Source: an uncultured Selenomonadales bacterium | Lineage (GTDB): Bacteria; Bacillota; Negativicutes; Selenomonadales; Selenomonadaceae | Direction of reading: 5' to 3' | Length of the DNA: 29,541 nt | NCBI GenBank assembly: GCA_937915725.1 | Contig: CALGGV010000212.1 | Location: 1 to 29,541 of the forward strand | Part shown: piece after piece, positions 15,279-23,605 of the stretch | Numbering within the stretch: the first letter of the stretch is position 1 | Layout of the letters: the number at the start of each line of letters is the position of its first letter | Position numbers and translations under genes: made by a program | Notes under the pieces: generated by a model | Database searches by the model: none | What the model was told of the DNA's origin: nothing | Seen by the model: the letters and a program-made list of their open reading frames with translations, nothing else

Positions 15279-16076
15279 TTATTTACCGGGTGCATCTTCC
15301 GGTTTCTGATAAAAGAATGCTTTATATGATTGATAGCCAATTTTTTTATAATTCAAAATAGCCTCAGTAGCTCCAACAAATAAAATACCGCCCGGTACAA
15401 GTGAATTAAAAAATCCGGTATACATTTGATTTTTGGCGTCCTCTGTGAAATATATCACCACGTTGCGATTTATTATCAGTTGAAAATTCTTTTCATAAGG
15501 GTCTTTCAGCAAATTGTGTTGTTTAAATTCAACTAAAGATTTAATTTCGGGTTTAATGGCAAATTTGCCGTCGGGAGTTTTGGTGAAATATTTAGCTTTA
15601 CGGTCGGGGCGCATTGCTTTAATTTCTGAGTCAGTGTAGACGCCTTTTTTAGCCTTAGCCAAAATTTCAACGTCTAAATCAGTAGCTAAAATTCTGTGCT
15701 TAACATTGGGGGTTAATTCTTTCAAAATAATAGCAATAGTGTAAGGTTCTGCGCCGATTGAACAACCCGCGCTCCAAATGTTGAGTTTAGGCGATTTTTT
15801 AAGCAGGTACGGCAAAACATCTTTTTCAAGAATATCAAATTTATCCGGGTTGCGGAAAAATTCAGAAACGTTAATTGTAAGGTATTCGATAAAGCTTGCG
15901 AAATCTTCTCTGTTTTGTGAAACTTTATTGAAATAGGCAACGAAAGAATCCATTTCTGCGCGAGTAACGAGGTTACCGATACGGCGGCGCATTTGGGGTT
16001 CTTTGTAAAGGTGTAAATCAATACCGGTTTTAGCGTTCAATTTCTGCTTAAATAAATCCCAATCCTTATCGTCCAT
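15279..16076 (-). CDS. cheR: CheR-type protein-glutamate O-methyltransferase
   Basis: Methylates glutamates on chemoreceptors with SAM. At 265 residues it has the CheR N-terminal helical domain (about 1-65, with the QMRRRIGNLVTRAEM region) and the catalytic domain with TINVSEFFRNPDKFDIL (about 67-83), motif I NIWSAGCSIGAEPYTIA (99-115) and LIINRNVVIYFTEDAKNQMY. The usual CSxGEEPYS is here CSIGAEPYT. The C-terminus GGILFVGATEAI is normal. ATG 16076 has AAGGAGG upstream. No other chemotaxis gene is in the window, so it is an orphan here; the receptor partners are unknown. Confidence 0.92.
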   Translation of the reverse strand: MDDKDWDLFKQKLNAKTGIDLHLYKEPQMRRRIGNLVTRAEMDSFVAYFNKVSQNREDFASFIEYLTINVSEFFRNPDKFDILEKDVLPYLLKKSPKLNIWSAGCSIGAEPYTIAIILKELTPNVKHRILATDLDVEILAKAKKGVYTDSEIKAMRPDRKAKYFTKTPDGKFAIKPEIKSLVEFKQHNLLKDPYEKNFQLIINRNVVIYFTEDAKNQMYTGFFNSLVPGGILFVGATEAILNYKKIGYQSYKAFFYQKPEDAPGK

Positions 16077-16118
16077 AAAAATTCCTCCTTAATAGCTGTG
16101 GAACATTTAGCAAGAAAT

Positions 16119-16147
16119 ATTTTAACAAAGCATAGAAATAATTTCAA
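16119..16147 (-). promoter_or_regulatory. Promoter for cheR
   Basis: Minus-strand TTGAAA (16147-16142), 17-base spacer, TAAAAT (16124-16119), about 40 bases before the ATG. Confidence 0.65.
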
Positions 16148-16235
16148 CCGCTGAAAAAAAACTTGCTCATAAATAGAAATTATTATAAAATTTGAATAGG
16201 ATTTTGGCAATTCAATTTACAAGGAGGTATTGAAA

Positions 16236-17165
16236 ATGGATTTTACAGGGATAGGAAAAATTGGCGCGTTCGCAAAACAAAAAAATTTAATTTTCGCCGC
16301 AAATTACCGAATTAAAACCGGACAGCGTTTAACCGACAGCAACGGCAATTTAAATCTTTCCAGTGCGTCAATTTATTTTAGTCAGACAAAAACTTCAAGC
16401 ACAAATTCAACTTCGGCGGTTGACAAGGCAAAAATGGCGGCTATCAAACAAAAACTCAAGAGCGGCAAAAAACTTTCGCAAGCTGAAATGAATTACTTGA
16501 AAGAAAAGGATCCCAAAACTTACAAAAAGGCAAAATACGCCGATGACGCACGGGAAGAACTTAAAAGCGAACTTAAAACGGCAAAAACAAAACAAGAGGC
16601 GCGCGAGGCAGTAATGAGAGCAACGGCAAAAATTGCGGCTGATTGTTCGGCAGATTTTGAATCATTGAAGGCAAGCGCGGGCGGCGGCGGTTTTAGTCTC
16701 GGCGCAGATATGAATTTTGGCGGGGATTTTTCTGCTAATATGAATTTTGGCGGCGATATTGCAGTTGAAGGCGGCGAAATTTCAACGGGCGAAATTTCCA
16801 ATGTTGAAACTTCAGAAAATCTTGACGCTACAACTTCAGAAAATGTTGAAAATTCCACGACTGAAAATTCCAAAGTACAAAACGAAAATTCTTTTGCACA
16901 AGGTACAAATTCTACAACTGAAAATGAAGATTCAGACAGCGCGGCAGATATTATGGACAAATATATTTATGCAATTCGCGCAATTCAAGATGAATGGATT
17001 AACTTTATAAATTCCGACAAATATAAAAAAATGCCGGAAGATATTTTTGAGGCGGTAGAAATTCAAAGTCACGGCGGTAAAAAAATCAATAAAATTTCAA
17101 ATATGCAGGCAGTTGATGCAATTTTGGCGTATACAAAATCTATGAATTACAGGTTAGAATTATGA
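16236..17165 (+). CDS. Uncharacterised low-complexity protein
   Basis: I do not recognise a characterised family. The 309-residue protein has no signal peptide. A lysine-rich helical block, LKSGKKLSQAEMNYLKEKDP followed by KTYKKAKYADDAREELKSEL, resembles a segment I recall from unannotated Clostridia/Lachnospiraceae proteins. Then come a glycine-rich stretch with repeated MNFGGD units, a Ser/Thr/Asn/Glu-rich linker (about residues 185-240; TTSENVENSTTENSKVQNEN) and a helical C-terminus with DKYIYAIRAIQDEWINFINS. ATG 16236 has a perfect AGGAGG at 16222. The stop overlaps the CsoR-type gene as ATGA, so they are translationally coupled. A TATAAA at 16184 may serve as -10. Role unknown. Confidence 0.7.
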   Translation: MDFTGIGKIGAFAKQKNLIFAANYRIKTGQRLTDSNGNLNLSSASIYFSQTKTSSTNSTSAVDKAKMAAIKQKLKSGKKLSQAEMNYLKEKDPKTYKKAKYADDAREELKSELKTAKTKQEAREAVMRATAKIAADCSADFESLKASAGGGGFSLGADMNFGGDFSANMNFGGDIAVEGGEISTGEISNVETSENLDATTSENVENSTTENSKVQNENSFAQGTNSTTENEDSDSAADIMDKYIYAIRAIQDEWINFINSDKYKKMPEDIFEAVEIQSHGGKKINKISNMQAVDAILAYTKSMNYRLEL

Positions 17166-17485
17166 AAAAAGAACATGAACACACTTTAACAGATGGTACA
17201 GTTATAAAACATTCGCACGCACACTCTCACACTCAAACTAAGGCTGTTTTAAATCGAATGGCGCGGATTATTGGACATATGCAAGCCGTAAAAAGAATGG
17301 TTGAGGAAGGCAGAGACTGTAGCGAAGTTTTACTGCAACTTTCGGCAGTTGACGCGGCGATTAGATCTGTCAGCCGCGTTATTTTGCTGGATCATATGGA
17401 AACTTGCATTGTTGAGGCGGTTAAATCTGACGACGATGAAGTTATTGAAAAACTCAATCAAGCTATTTCCCAAATCTTTAAGTGA
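17162..17485 (+). CDS. CsoR/RcnR/FrmR-family metal or thiol-responsive repressor
   Basis: A 107-residue all-helical DNA-binding repressor (DUF156). The core RMARIIGHMQAVKRMVEEGR is the family first helix. Cys53, His78 and Cys82 have the same spacing as the Cu(I) ligands of CsoR (Cys-x24-His-x3-Cys), seen in RDCSEVLLQ and LLDHMETCIVEA. The second-shell Tyr before the first Cys is Asp here, so copper is likely but not certain. A histidine-rich N-terminal tail (HEHTLTDG, HSHAHSH) suggests metal binding. It overlaps the upstream gene by 4 bases and precedes thioredoxin reductase by 9 bases; no copA or copZ is near. Confidence 0.88.
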   Translation: MKKEHEHTLTDGTVIKHSHAHSHTQTKAVLNRMARIIGHMQAVKRMVEEGRDCSEVLLQLSAVDAAIRSVSRVILLDHMETCIVEAVKSDDDEVIEKLNQAISQIFK

Positions 17486-17494
17486 GGTGGTTTT

Positions 17495-18433
17495 ATGGCG
17501 AAAGAAAAAATTCATAAGAATATTATAATTATCGGCGCGGGAATGGCGGGCTTAACCGCCGCAATGTACGCGGGCAGAATGAATCTTGATACTTTAGTTT
17601 TGGAAAATGGAATTGTCGGCGGGCAAATTGCAAACGCCACAGGAATTGAAAATTATCCCGGCTTTATCAGCGTCAAGGGCGCAGATTTAATTTCAACTTT
17701 GCAACAACAAGCTGAAAATTTCGGCGCAGTTATTGATGAATTTGACACAATCAAAAAAGTTACCCTGCGCGAAAATCCAAAAATTGTTGAAACTGAAGAA
17801 AAAATTTACCTTGCAGACGTTGTAATAATTGCAAGCGGTATGAATCGTCGTAAACTTCCTTTGCCGGAAGAAAGAAAATTTGCGGGGCGCGGCGTTCATT
17901 ACTGCGAACTTTGTGACGGGCATATGTACCAAAATAAAATTATTGCGGTAATGGGCGGCGGCAACGCGGCGGTTGACGCGGCGCAATTTTTGACTAAGTA
18001 CACCGACAAACTTTACCTTATACACCGCTCCGAATTTCGCGCAGATGAAATTTCTCAAAAAAGAATCCGCCAAAATCCTAAAATTGAAATTATGTTGCAA
18101 ACTGAAATTACAAAACTTCACGGCGACAAAAAACTTGAAAGTATTGATATTCTTGACAAAAATACAGGTGTGACAAAAAACATTGCGGTTGATGGAATTT
18201 TTGTTAATATTGGAGTTGTACCGAATACCGAACTTTTCAAAGACGAATTGAAACTTTCGGCAAGCGGCAGAATCCCCGCCGGTGAAAATTGCAAAACTGA
18301 AATTGAAGGAGTATTTGCGGCGGGCGACGTCCGAGAAAAAGAAATTCGCCAACTTACAACAGCGGCGGCTGACGGTACAACGGCGGCTCTTCTTGCCGAA
18401 AAATTGTTACGCAATTTAGGGATTAGGGACTAA
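17495..18433 (+). CDS. trxB: Thioredoxin reductase (NADPH, FAD)
   Basis: Reduces thioredoxin-like proteins at the expense of NADPH in the cytosol. Of 312 residues, the FAD motif IIIGAGMAGLTAAMYAGR begins near residue 11, the redox-active pair is Cys137 and Cys140 in HYCELCDGHMYQ, and the NADPH motif VMGGGNAAVDAAQFL begins about residue 152. The C-terminal FAD motif GVFAAGDVREKEIRQL is intact. ATG 17495 is preceded by GTGAGGTGG. The last codons (LGIRD) and stop lie in a heptad palindrome. Downstream are two glutaredoxin-like proteins and glutathione peroxidase, likely clients or partners in peroxide defence. Confidence 0.93.
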   Translation: MAKEKIHKNIIIIGAGMAGLTAAMYAGRMNLDTLVLENGIVGGQIANATGIENYPGFISVKGADLISTLQQQAENFGAVIDEFDTIKKVTLRENPKIVETEEKIYLADVVIIASGMNRRKLPLPEERKFAGRGVHYCELCDGHMYQNKIIAVMGGGNAAVDAAQFLTKYTDKLYLIHRSEFRADEISQKRIRQNPKIEIMLQTEITKLHGDKKLESIDILDKNTGVTKNIAVDGIFVNIGVVPNTELFKDELKLSASGRIPAGENCKTEIEGVFAAGDVREKEIRQLTTAAADGTTAALLAEKLLRNLGIRD

Positions 18434-18479
18434 GGGCTAGGGTGAAAAATTTTAATCCCTAGTTTCCAGAAGTTTTTTA
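18416..18479 (+). terminator. Heptad palindrome and terminator after trxB
   Basis: G-rich TTAGGGATTAGGGACTAAGGG is followed by CTAGGG (18437-18442), which pairs with CCCTAG (18457-18462) across a GTGAAAAATTTTAAT-type loop that can itself pair. A T-run lies at 18473-18478. It contains the trxB stop codon and belongs to the same family as the elements at 490 and 23541. Confidence 0.7.
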
Positions 18480-18600
18480 CAAATTTTAAAGAATTAACAA
18501 GTCGGCATTTCTTTACAAGAAAGAATCTTCCGCCCGCCTTTTAATCTTCCATTTGTAAACATACTCTAACCCCTAAAATTTCGACAAAGGAGAAATTTTT

Positions 18601-18834
18601 ATGGTAAAAGTTTACACCGTTACAGGTTGTCCTTACTGCGAAAAAGTTAAAAAATATCTGCAGTCGAAAGACGTTGAATTTGTAGCTTACGATATTGAAA
18701 AAGATGACGCCGCCCGCGCCGCTTGTCTTAAGCTTACCGGAATTGATGGCGCAGTTCCCGTTACAACGATTGACAACGAAAATTACGTTTTAGATTTCGA
18801 CAAAGAAAAAATTGATAAATTACTTTGCTTGTAG
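18601..18834 (+). CDS. Glutaredoxin-like (NrdH-type) protein, copy 1
   Basis: A 77-residue thioredoxin-fold thiol reductase with redox motif CPYC at residues 10-13 in VKVYTVTGCPYCEKVKKYL. The VPVTTIDNENYVLDFD segment carries the cis-proline (Val-Pro) and the GF/DF loop typical of NrdH/glutaredoxin. ATG 18601 has AAAGGAGA upstream. The 167-base gap before it holds the trxB terminator and a TTCTT/AAGAA dyad near 18507, with no convincing promoter. It may be reduced by the neighbouring thioredoxin reductase, as NrdH proteins are. Confidence 0.88.
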   Translation: MVKVYTVTGCPYCEKVKKYLQSKDVEFVAYDIEKDDAARAACLKLTGIDGAVPVTTIDNENYVLDFDKEKIDKLLCL

Positions 18835-18846
18835 GAGGTTTTAAAA

Positions 18847-19077
18847 TTGGTAAAAGTTTATTCTTTTGAGGCTTGCCCGTGGTGTACCAAAGTTAAAAAA
18901 TATTTGAGTTCAAAGGGCGTTGAATATGAAGTCCGTGATATTGAACTTAATGAAGAATACGCCAAAGAATGTTTGCAAATTAGCGGCGATACAATGGTTC
19001 CCGTTACCACGATTGACGGCAAAAATTTTGTACTCGGTTTCGACAAAGAAAAAATTGATGCTTTAATTGCAGGTTGA
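18847..19077 (+). CDS. Glutaredoxin-like (NrdH-type) protein, copy 2
   Basis: A 76-residue paralogue of the preceding gene with CPWC at residues 10-13 (SFEACPWCTKVKKYLSSKGV) and the same MVPVTTIDGKNFVLGFDKEK end. Starts at TTG 18847 with TAGGAGG 8-9 bases upstream, in a 12-base gap after copy 1. The pair differs in the redox motif (CPYC against CPWC), so reduction potential or partners may differ. Glutathione peroxidase follows 12 bases later, in the same likely transcript. Confidence 0.88.
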   Translation: MVKVYSFEACPWCTKVKKYLSSKGVEYEVRDIELNEEYAKECLQISGDTMVPVTTIDGKNFVLGFDKEKIDALIAG

Positions 19078-19089
19078 GGAGGCTTTTTA

Positions 19090-19635
19090 ATGGGCGTTTA
19101 TGAGTTCACGGTTAAAACTAACAAGGGCGTTGAAAAATCTTTGGCAGACTACAAAGGGAAAGTTTTGCTGATTGTCAACACCGCGTCAAAGTGCGGTTTC
19201 ACTCCACAATTTGAAGGACTTCAAAAACTTTACACCGAATACAAAGACAAAGGCTTAGAAATTTTAGGTTTTCCTTGCAACCAATTCGCCGCTCAAGACC
19301 CCGGCACGGCTGATGAAATTCAAAGTTTTTGTAAATTGAATTACGGCGTAACTTTCCAGATTTTTGAAAAAGGCGACGTGCGCGGCGAAACTGCGCAACC
19401 GCTTTTTAAATATTTGACGGCGCAAAAAAAATTTGAAGGCTTTAATGAAAAAAATCCTATGACGGCTATTTTGGTTGACGCACTGCAAAAAAATTTTCCG
19501 GAATACCTTGAAGGCGACGGAATTAAATGGAATTTCACAAAATTTTTAATCGACAAAAACGGCGAAGTTGTAGCGCGTTTTGAACCTACAACAGACCCTG
19601 CAGATATTGCCCCGGAAATTGAAAAACTTTTGTAG
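19090..19635 (+). CDS. gpx: Glutathione peroxidase family (probably thioredoxin-dependent) peroxidase
   Basis: Reduces peroxides in the cytosol. The 181-residue protein has the peroxidatic Cys35 in VNTASKCGFTPQFEGLQ (Cys in place of selenocysteine), the FPCNQFAAQDPG motif and the KWNFTKFLIDKNGEVVARF end with the conserved Trp. With thioredoxin reductase and two small glutaredoxin-like proteins next door, electrons probably come from these rather than glutathione, as for many bacterial Gpx; this is inferred. ATG 19090 has GGTTGAGGAGG upstream. The stop codon TAG is the first word of a tandem repeat. Confidence 0.93.
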   Translation: MGVYEFTVKTNKGVEKSLADYKGKVLLIVNTASKCGFTPQFEGLQKLYTEYKDKGLEILGFPCNQFAAQDPGTADEIQSFCKLNYGVTFQIFEKGDVRGETAQPLFKYLTAQKKFEGFNEKNPMTAILVDALQKNFPEYLEGDGIKWNFTKFLIDKNGEVVARFEPTTDPADIAPEIEKLL

Positions 19636-19747
19636 GCAAGAGACAATAAATAGGCAAGAGACAATAAATAGGCAAGAGACAATAAATAGGCAAGAGGCAG
19701 TAGGCAAGAGTGAAACAACCTACTGCCTTTTTACTTTTGCCTAATGC
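19633..19747. repeat. 18-bp tandem repeat and hairpin between gpx and the converging sulfatase gene
   Basis: TAGGCAAGAGACAATAAA occurs three times in exact tandem (19633, 19651, 19669), followed by two partial copies. A perfect 10-bp stem comes next, AGGCAGTAGG (19695-19704) with CCTACTGCCT (19719-19728), then TTTTT. TTGCCTAATGCCT extends the C-rich arm towards the minus-strand stop. It can terminate transcription on both strands and includes the gpx stop. Confidence 0.88.
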
Positions 19748-21724
19748 CTAAAAATTTAAATCGTGTTTCAAAATCCACGAAGAAACAGTACGCATTGCCG
19801 AAATAACTTTTTCAGCGTTGGAGCGTTCCTGCGAAAGATTAACCGTGTCTAAATCTGCGGAGGCAACGTGCGGCAAAATTTCAACGGCGTCAGTGTCAAT
19901 TTTCCCTGCAACTTTTTCAGTCAAAAAAACGTCACGATTAAACGCCACGCCAAAACTTTCAAACAAACTCGGCGCAACCGAATAATATTTAAAACCTTCC
20001 GGCGCAATTAATTCAATAATCGTCGGTACAATCGAAATATGTCCGCCCACTACGTCCGGCGGCAAAATCTTTTTATCAATTCCCGCGCCGTACATTACAA
20101 AAGGTACGCTTTGATGTTCAAAAATCGTCGGGTGCGTGCTGGGGTCAACCCTTACCGCGTGATCTCCCGTTACAATAAATAAACTGTTTGGAAATTTCTC
20201 ACTGACATTACGAATAAATTTTGTAATGACTTTATCCATATACCAATAGTGCCCAAGTTCAATCGCCAAAGTTTCAGCATTTGGAACATTTGGCAATTTT
20301 TTTATTTCCGCCAAAGTTTTTTCAACGTCAAATCCTTCAGCTTTTAAATCTAATTTGTAAGGCGGATGATTAGTTGTTGTCATTATAAAATGAACTGTCG
20401 GCGGTTCACTTCCCAATTTTTTCTCAATAGCGTTGAATAAATCTTCGTCTTTTACGCCCCACGCCGTCAATTTTTCAGCGTTTAAATCAGGATAACCATA
20501 AAAAGTATCGAAGTCCTGCGCGAGAGCCATTTTGGAAATATTTTCCCAGCCGGGCATTCCGCCATACCAAAAATCAACATTATAACCGAGTTTTTTTAAA
20601 GGCGGCGCGGGCGAAGAAATATAAACTTGCGAATAAGTTTTTGGCAGATAATTTACATGAAGATTGACATCAGGCAAGCCCGTCATCATTCCGGTAATTG
20701 CAACCGAAGTAAAATCGCCGTTTGGCAAAAAATTTCTGCTGTAGTAACAATTTTTTTCAGCGATAATTGATTTAATCCCGTCAGCAATGTGTAATTCGTC
20801 ATATTTTCCAAGTAAGGGCCACTGCATAAAAGTTTCACCCAAAATTATAAAAATATGTTGCGGCTTTTCGATTTTTTCGCCGCTTGCAATTTTTTCAAGA
20901 TAAGGAGCAAGATTATTTTCAACTAAATCATTTTTGCCGGAAATAAATTGCGCACTTTCCAAAATTTTATTTTCGTCAACAAGCGGAATAATTCCCGCGC
21001 CCATAAATTTTGCCATTGTGTAAGCGCGGTACATTGCCTGCCCGTCGTCAAGAATGCATTCATTTAAAAAGCCGTCCGAAGTTACAGCCGCACTTTCCCA
21101 GCTAATTCCTTCACTGTAATTTAAACTGCCGCCGAATCTTACAAAAACTCCAAATAATCCCAGAAAAAATATCAACGCCGCCGTAAAAATAAATTTCGAC
21201 GCAAAATTTTTAAATTCCGGCAAGGGATGAGTTTTTATCAGTAAAAGCCGGCTTAAAATAGCAATACAGATTAGCGTTAAAAAAATTGCAACCGGAAATC
21301 GCCACAAAAAACCGTACTCTTGCACAATCATTGAAAGTATCGAAAAAAAATCTTCGTGCCAGCCGCGTACAAGTTCAATCCCGTAAGTTGCATTGTATTC
21401 TTGATAGTACGGAAACCGCGCCATAAAAAGTACCGAAAATATAAATGAAAAAAATATTCCCGTAAGCAGCCGCAGTCTAAAATTAAATCCTAAAATTGTC
21501 ACAAATACAAAAGAAATTGCCGCCACAAATCCCGCCGTTTTTAAACTCAATCTTAACCCCGTCAAAAGTGTCGTTTGAATTTGCGCGGAAGTTGAATCTT
21601 CAGCAATATAATCTGACATTAGCCAAATAAAAAGCGCACGGTAAATTTCCAGCAAAATTAATATGAAAAGGAAAAGCCGAAAATCTTTTTGCACGCCGTC
21701 AAAAAATCTGTTCAAAAATTTCAA
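19748..21724 (-). CDS. LtaS-like membrane phosphoglycerol transferase / sulfatase
   Basis: A 658-residue membrane protein with about five N-terminal transmembrane helices (residues 15-195) and an extracytoplasmic sulfatase-fold domain. Metal ligands follow the LtaS order: Glu297 in IILGETFMQWP, the probable nucleophile Thr339 in NGDFTSVAITG, the TTTNHPPY His, and Asp-His in FIVTGDHAVRVDP. It transfers phosphoglycerol or another phospho-group to a surface glycan by family analogy; a Negativicute lacks classical lipoteichoic acid, so the acceptor is open (LPS or periplasmic glucan possible). TTG 21724 has GGGAGA upstream. It converges on gpx across a shared repeat terminator. Confidence 0.85.
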   Translation of the reverse strand: MKFLNRFFDGVQKDFRLFLFILILLEIYRALFIWLMSDYIAEDSTSAQIQTTLLTGLRLSLKTAGFVAAISFVFVTILGFNFRLRLLTGIFFSFIFSVLFMARFPYYQEYNATYGIELVRGWHEDFFSILSMIVQEYGFLWRFPVAIFLTLICIAILSRLLLIKTHPLPEFKNFASKFIFTAALIFFLGLFGVFVRFGGSLNYSEGISWESAAVTSDGFLNECILDDGQAMYRAYTMAKFMGAGIIPLVDENKILESAQFISGKNDLVENNLAPYLEKIASGEKIEKPQHIFIILGETFMQWPLLGKYDELHIADGIKSIIAEKNCYYSRNFLPNGDFTSVAITGMMTGLPDVNLHVNYLPKTYSQVYISSPAPPLKKLGYNVDFWYGGMPGWENISKMALAQDFDTFYGYPDLNAEKLTAWGVKDEDLFNAIEKKLGSEPPTVHFIMTTTNHPPYKLDLKAEGFDVEKTLAEIKKLPNVPNAETLAIELGHYWYMDKVITKFIRNVSEKFPNSLFIVTGDHAVRVDPSTHPTIFEHQSVPFVMYGAGIDKKILPPDVVGGHISIVPTIIELIAPEGFKYYSVAPSLFESFGVAFNRDVFLTEKVAGKIDTDAVEILPHVASADLDTVNLSQERSNAEKVISAMRTVSSWILKHDLNF

Positions 21725-21756
21725 TTCTAAGTCTCCCGTAAAGTTAATAGATAAAA

Positions 21757-21785
21757 ATTTTATATCAATAAAAAAAAATCGTCAA
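21757..21785 (-). promoter_or_regulatory. Promoter for the LtaS-like gene
   Basis: Minus-strand TTGACG (21785-21780), 17-base spacer, TAAAAT (21762-21757), about 33 bases before the TTG start. Confidence 0.65.
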
Positions 21786-21850
21786 TCTAAATAAAATAAA
21801 TCCCGTATTTCCAAAATAAAAAAATTTAAATTCCATAATTTTAAAATTAG

Positions 21851-21859
21851 TGCTATAAT
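21851..21859 (+). promoter_or_regulatory. Extended -10 promoter for the YitT gene
   Basis: TGCTATAAT, a perfect extended -10 element, 30 bases before the TTG start. The -35 region (TTCCAT) is poor. Confidence 0.6.
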
Positions 21860-21888
21860 AGGCGCGCTATTTGTAAGGGGGGATTTTT

Positions 21889-22779
21889 TTGAGGTTAACC
21901 GCCGTAATTGCAAAGTCAAATATTTTTAGATATTTTGGCATGACTTTTGGCTGTTTAATCGCTGCGTGTTCAATAAATTTATTCGTCGTACCGAGTCACC
22001 TTTTGACGGGCGGAGTTACCGGCATTGCAATGATAATTTATTATTTGGCAGATTTACCTATTGGCGTTCAAACTTTTGTTTATAATGTTCCGTTGCTAAT
22101 TGCCTCATACAAACTTTTGGGCAAAAATTACACCGTTGATGTAATAATTGGCACGGTAATTTTTTCAATCTGCATTGACGCCACGAAATTTTTAAACACT
22201 TACGCGCCGGTTGATGATTTAATGTTGGCGTCGATTTACGGCGGAGTTTTTAACGGAATTGGTTATGGGATTGTTTTTCGTATGAATGGAAGTACCGGCG
22301 GCTTTGATATTTTGGGAGCGATTGTAAAAAAATTTTATTCAATGAATATGGGCTCAACGATTTTTGCTTTTAACTGTTGTATTGTTAGTATTGCAGGATT
22401 TTTATTTGGGATTCAGCCCGCGCTTTTTACGCTAATTTGTATGTATGTTACTTCGCAAGTTACGGATAAAGTTATTGTAGGCTTGAATGAGAAAAAAGCT
22501 GTTTTGATAGTTTCAGAAAACGCGGATGATATTGCTGAGGCGATTATGTATGAAGTTAGGCGCGGCGTAACTTTTTTGCACGGGCAGGGAGCTTACAGCG
22601 GCAGCGAGCGAAAAGTAATTATGGTTGCGCTTAATCTTACTGAAATTTCCAAACTCAAATTGATTATTGATACTTTAGATAAAAATGCATTTTTTATTAT
22701 GATGTCGGCAAATGAAGTTATGGGGCGCGGTTTTACTATCCCGCGTATGACTAAAGAATTTAAAGAAATAGGAAAATAA
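21889..22779 (+). CDS. YitT family membrane protein
   Basis: A 296-residue inner-membrane protein with about five transmembrane helices in residues 10-180 and a C-terminal cytosolic DUF2179 domain (VIVGLNEKKAVLIVSENADD, VTFLHGQGAYSGSERKVI, SANEVMGRGF). The LLTGGVTGIAMIIYYL and FRMNGSTGGFDILGAIVKK repeats are the YitT hallmarks. Function in bacteria is not settled; transport has been suggested. It begins with TTG 21889 after AAGGGGGGA. The TTG gene for an MBL-fold hydrolase follows 31 bases later, probably on the same transcript. Confidence 0.9.
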   Translation: MRLTAVIAKSNIFRYFGMTFGCLIAACSINLFVVPSHLLTGGVTGIAMIIYYLADLPIGVQTFVYNVPLLIASYKLLGKNYTVDVIIGTVIFSICIDATKFLNTYAPVDDLMLASIYGGVFNGIGYGIVFRMNGSTGGFDILGAIVKKFYSMNMGSTIFAFNCCIVSIAGFLFGIQPALFTLICMYVTSQVTDKVIVGLNEKKAVLIVSENADDIAEAIMYEVRRGVTFLHGQGAYSGSERKVIMVALNLTEISKLKLIIDTLDKNAFFIMMSANEVMGRGFTIPRMTKEFKEIGK

Positions 22780-22810
22780 TTTTTTAAACTTACTGAAAGG
22801 AAGTTTTACA

Positions 22811-23545
22811 TTGGAAATTATTTATCTGCTGAATAGCGGATTTATGATTAGAGATGAACAGACACTGCTGGTTTTTGACGATTACGAAGATCCTGCAAAA
22901 ATTGTTGACCGCGCAGTAAACAAAGGCAATTTTGAACATTTATACATTTTCGCAAGTCACGCGCACTTTGACCACTTCGACACGCACATTAGGGCTTACG
23001 CAAAACAAGCCACGCGCTACATTTTCAGCAACGATATTAAACGCACTAAGCGTGTTAAAAATTTTCCGGCTGAAGATATTACTTTTATGAAAAAGTACAG
23101 CGAATGGCAAGGCGAAGGTATAAAAGTTTGGACTTATGATTCAACTGATGTTGGCGTTTCATTTTTGGTTGAAACAGATTCCGGCGCAAGAATTTTTCAC
23201 GCCGGCGATTTTAATTGGTGGCATTGGGAAGGCGATAAACCGGAAAATCAGATTTTGGCAAAAAAAGATTTTGACAGACAATTAAAGCGAATGAAAGGGC
23301 TTGAAGTTGACGTGGCTTTTTTCCCTGTTGACGGCAGGCTTAGATCTTCGCAAGAATTGGGCGTTACCGAATTTATCAAAAACACTGAGGCAAAATCTTT
23401 AGTGGCAATGCATCGCGTAGGATTTCCCGCTTGGATTCCTTCTTATAAATTTCAGTTGGAAATATCGCCACTGCCAATTTGGTCGCCCGTTACACCCGGC
23501 GAAAAACGTCTTCTTATCGATAATAAATTTATTTCTAGGGATTAA
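22811..23545 (+). CDS. MBL-fold metallohydrolase
   Basis: A 244-residue metallo-beta-lactamase fold protein. Zinc-binding HxHxDH is present as SHAHFDHF (His50, His52, Asp54, His55), the next ligand in RIFHAGDFNWWHWEGD (about His130), and MHRVGFP (about 204) supplies the last His. No substrate-specific domain is visible; the closest kind would be the broad UlaG/RomA-like hydrolases. TTG 22811 has GAAAGGAAG upstream. The C-terminus ISRD and stop lie in a heptad palindrome. Context with yitT and greA gives no specific hint of substrate. Confidence 0.85.
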   Translation: MEIIYLLNSGFMIRDEQTLLVFDDYEDPAKIVDRAVNKGNFEHLYIFASHAHFDHFDTHIRAYAKQATRYIFSNDIKRTKRVKNFPAEDITFMKKYSEWQGEGIKVWTYDSTDVGVSFLVETDSGARIFHAGDFNWWHWEGDKPENQILAKKDFDRQLKRMKGLEVDVAFFPVDGRLRSSQELGVTEFIKNTEAKSLVAMHRVGFPAWIPSYKFQLEISPLPIWSPVTPGEKRLLIDNKFISRD

Positions 23546-23580
23546 GGGTTAGGGAATTAGAAAAAAACTAGCCCTTAAAA
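23538..23580 (+). repeat. Heptad palindrome between the MBL gene and greA
   Basis: TTAAGGGTTAG (23542-23552) pairs with CTAGCCCTTAA (23568-23578) with a single wobble, around a 15-base A-rich loop. It contains the MBL stop codon and ends about 27 bases before greA; there is no T-run, so it may attenuate or process the transcript. Confidence 0.75.
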
Positions 23581-23605
23581 AATTTACTGAAAGGAAGTTT
23601 TTTCT

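Noticed and set aside
16520..16960. 146-codon minus-strand frame opposite the unknown protein
   Set aside because: Low-complexity shadow of the Glu/Ser/Thr-rich region; the plus-strand gene has a perfect AGGAGG and coupled neighbour.
19633..19711. 18-bp tandem repeat as a CRISPR array
   Set aside because: Copies are contiguous without spacers.
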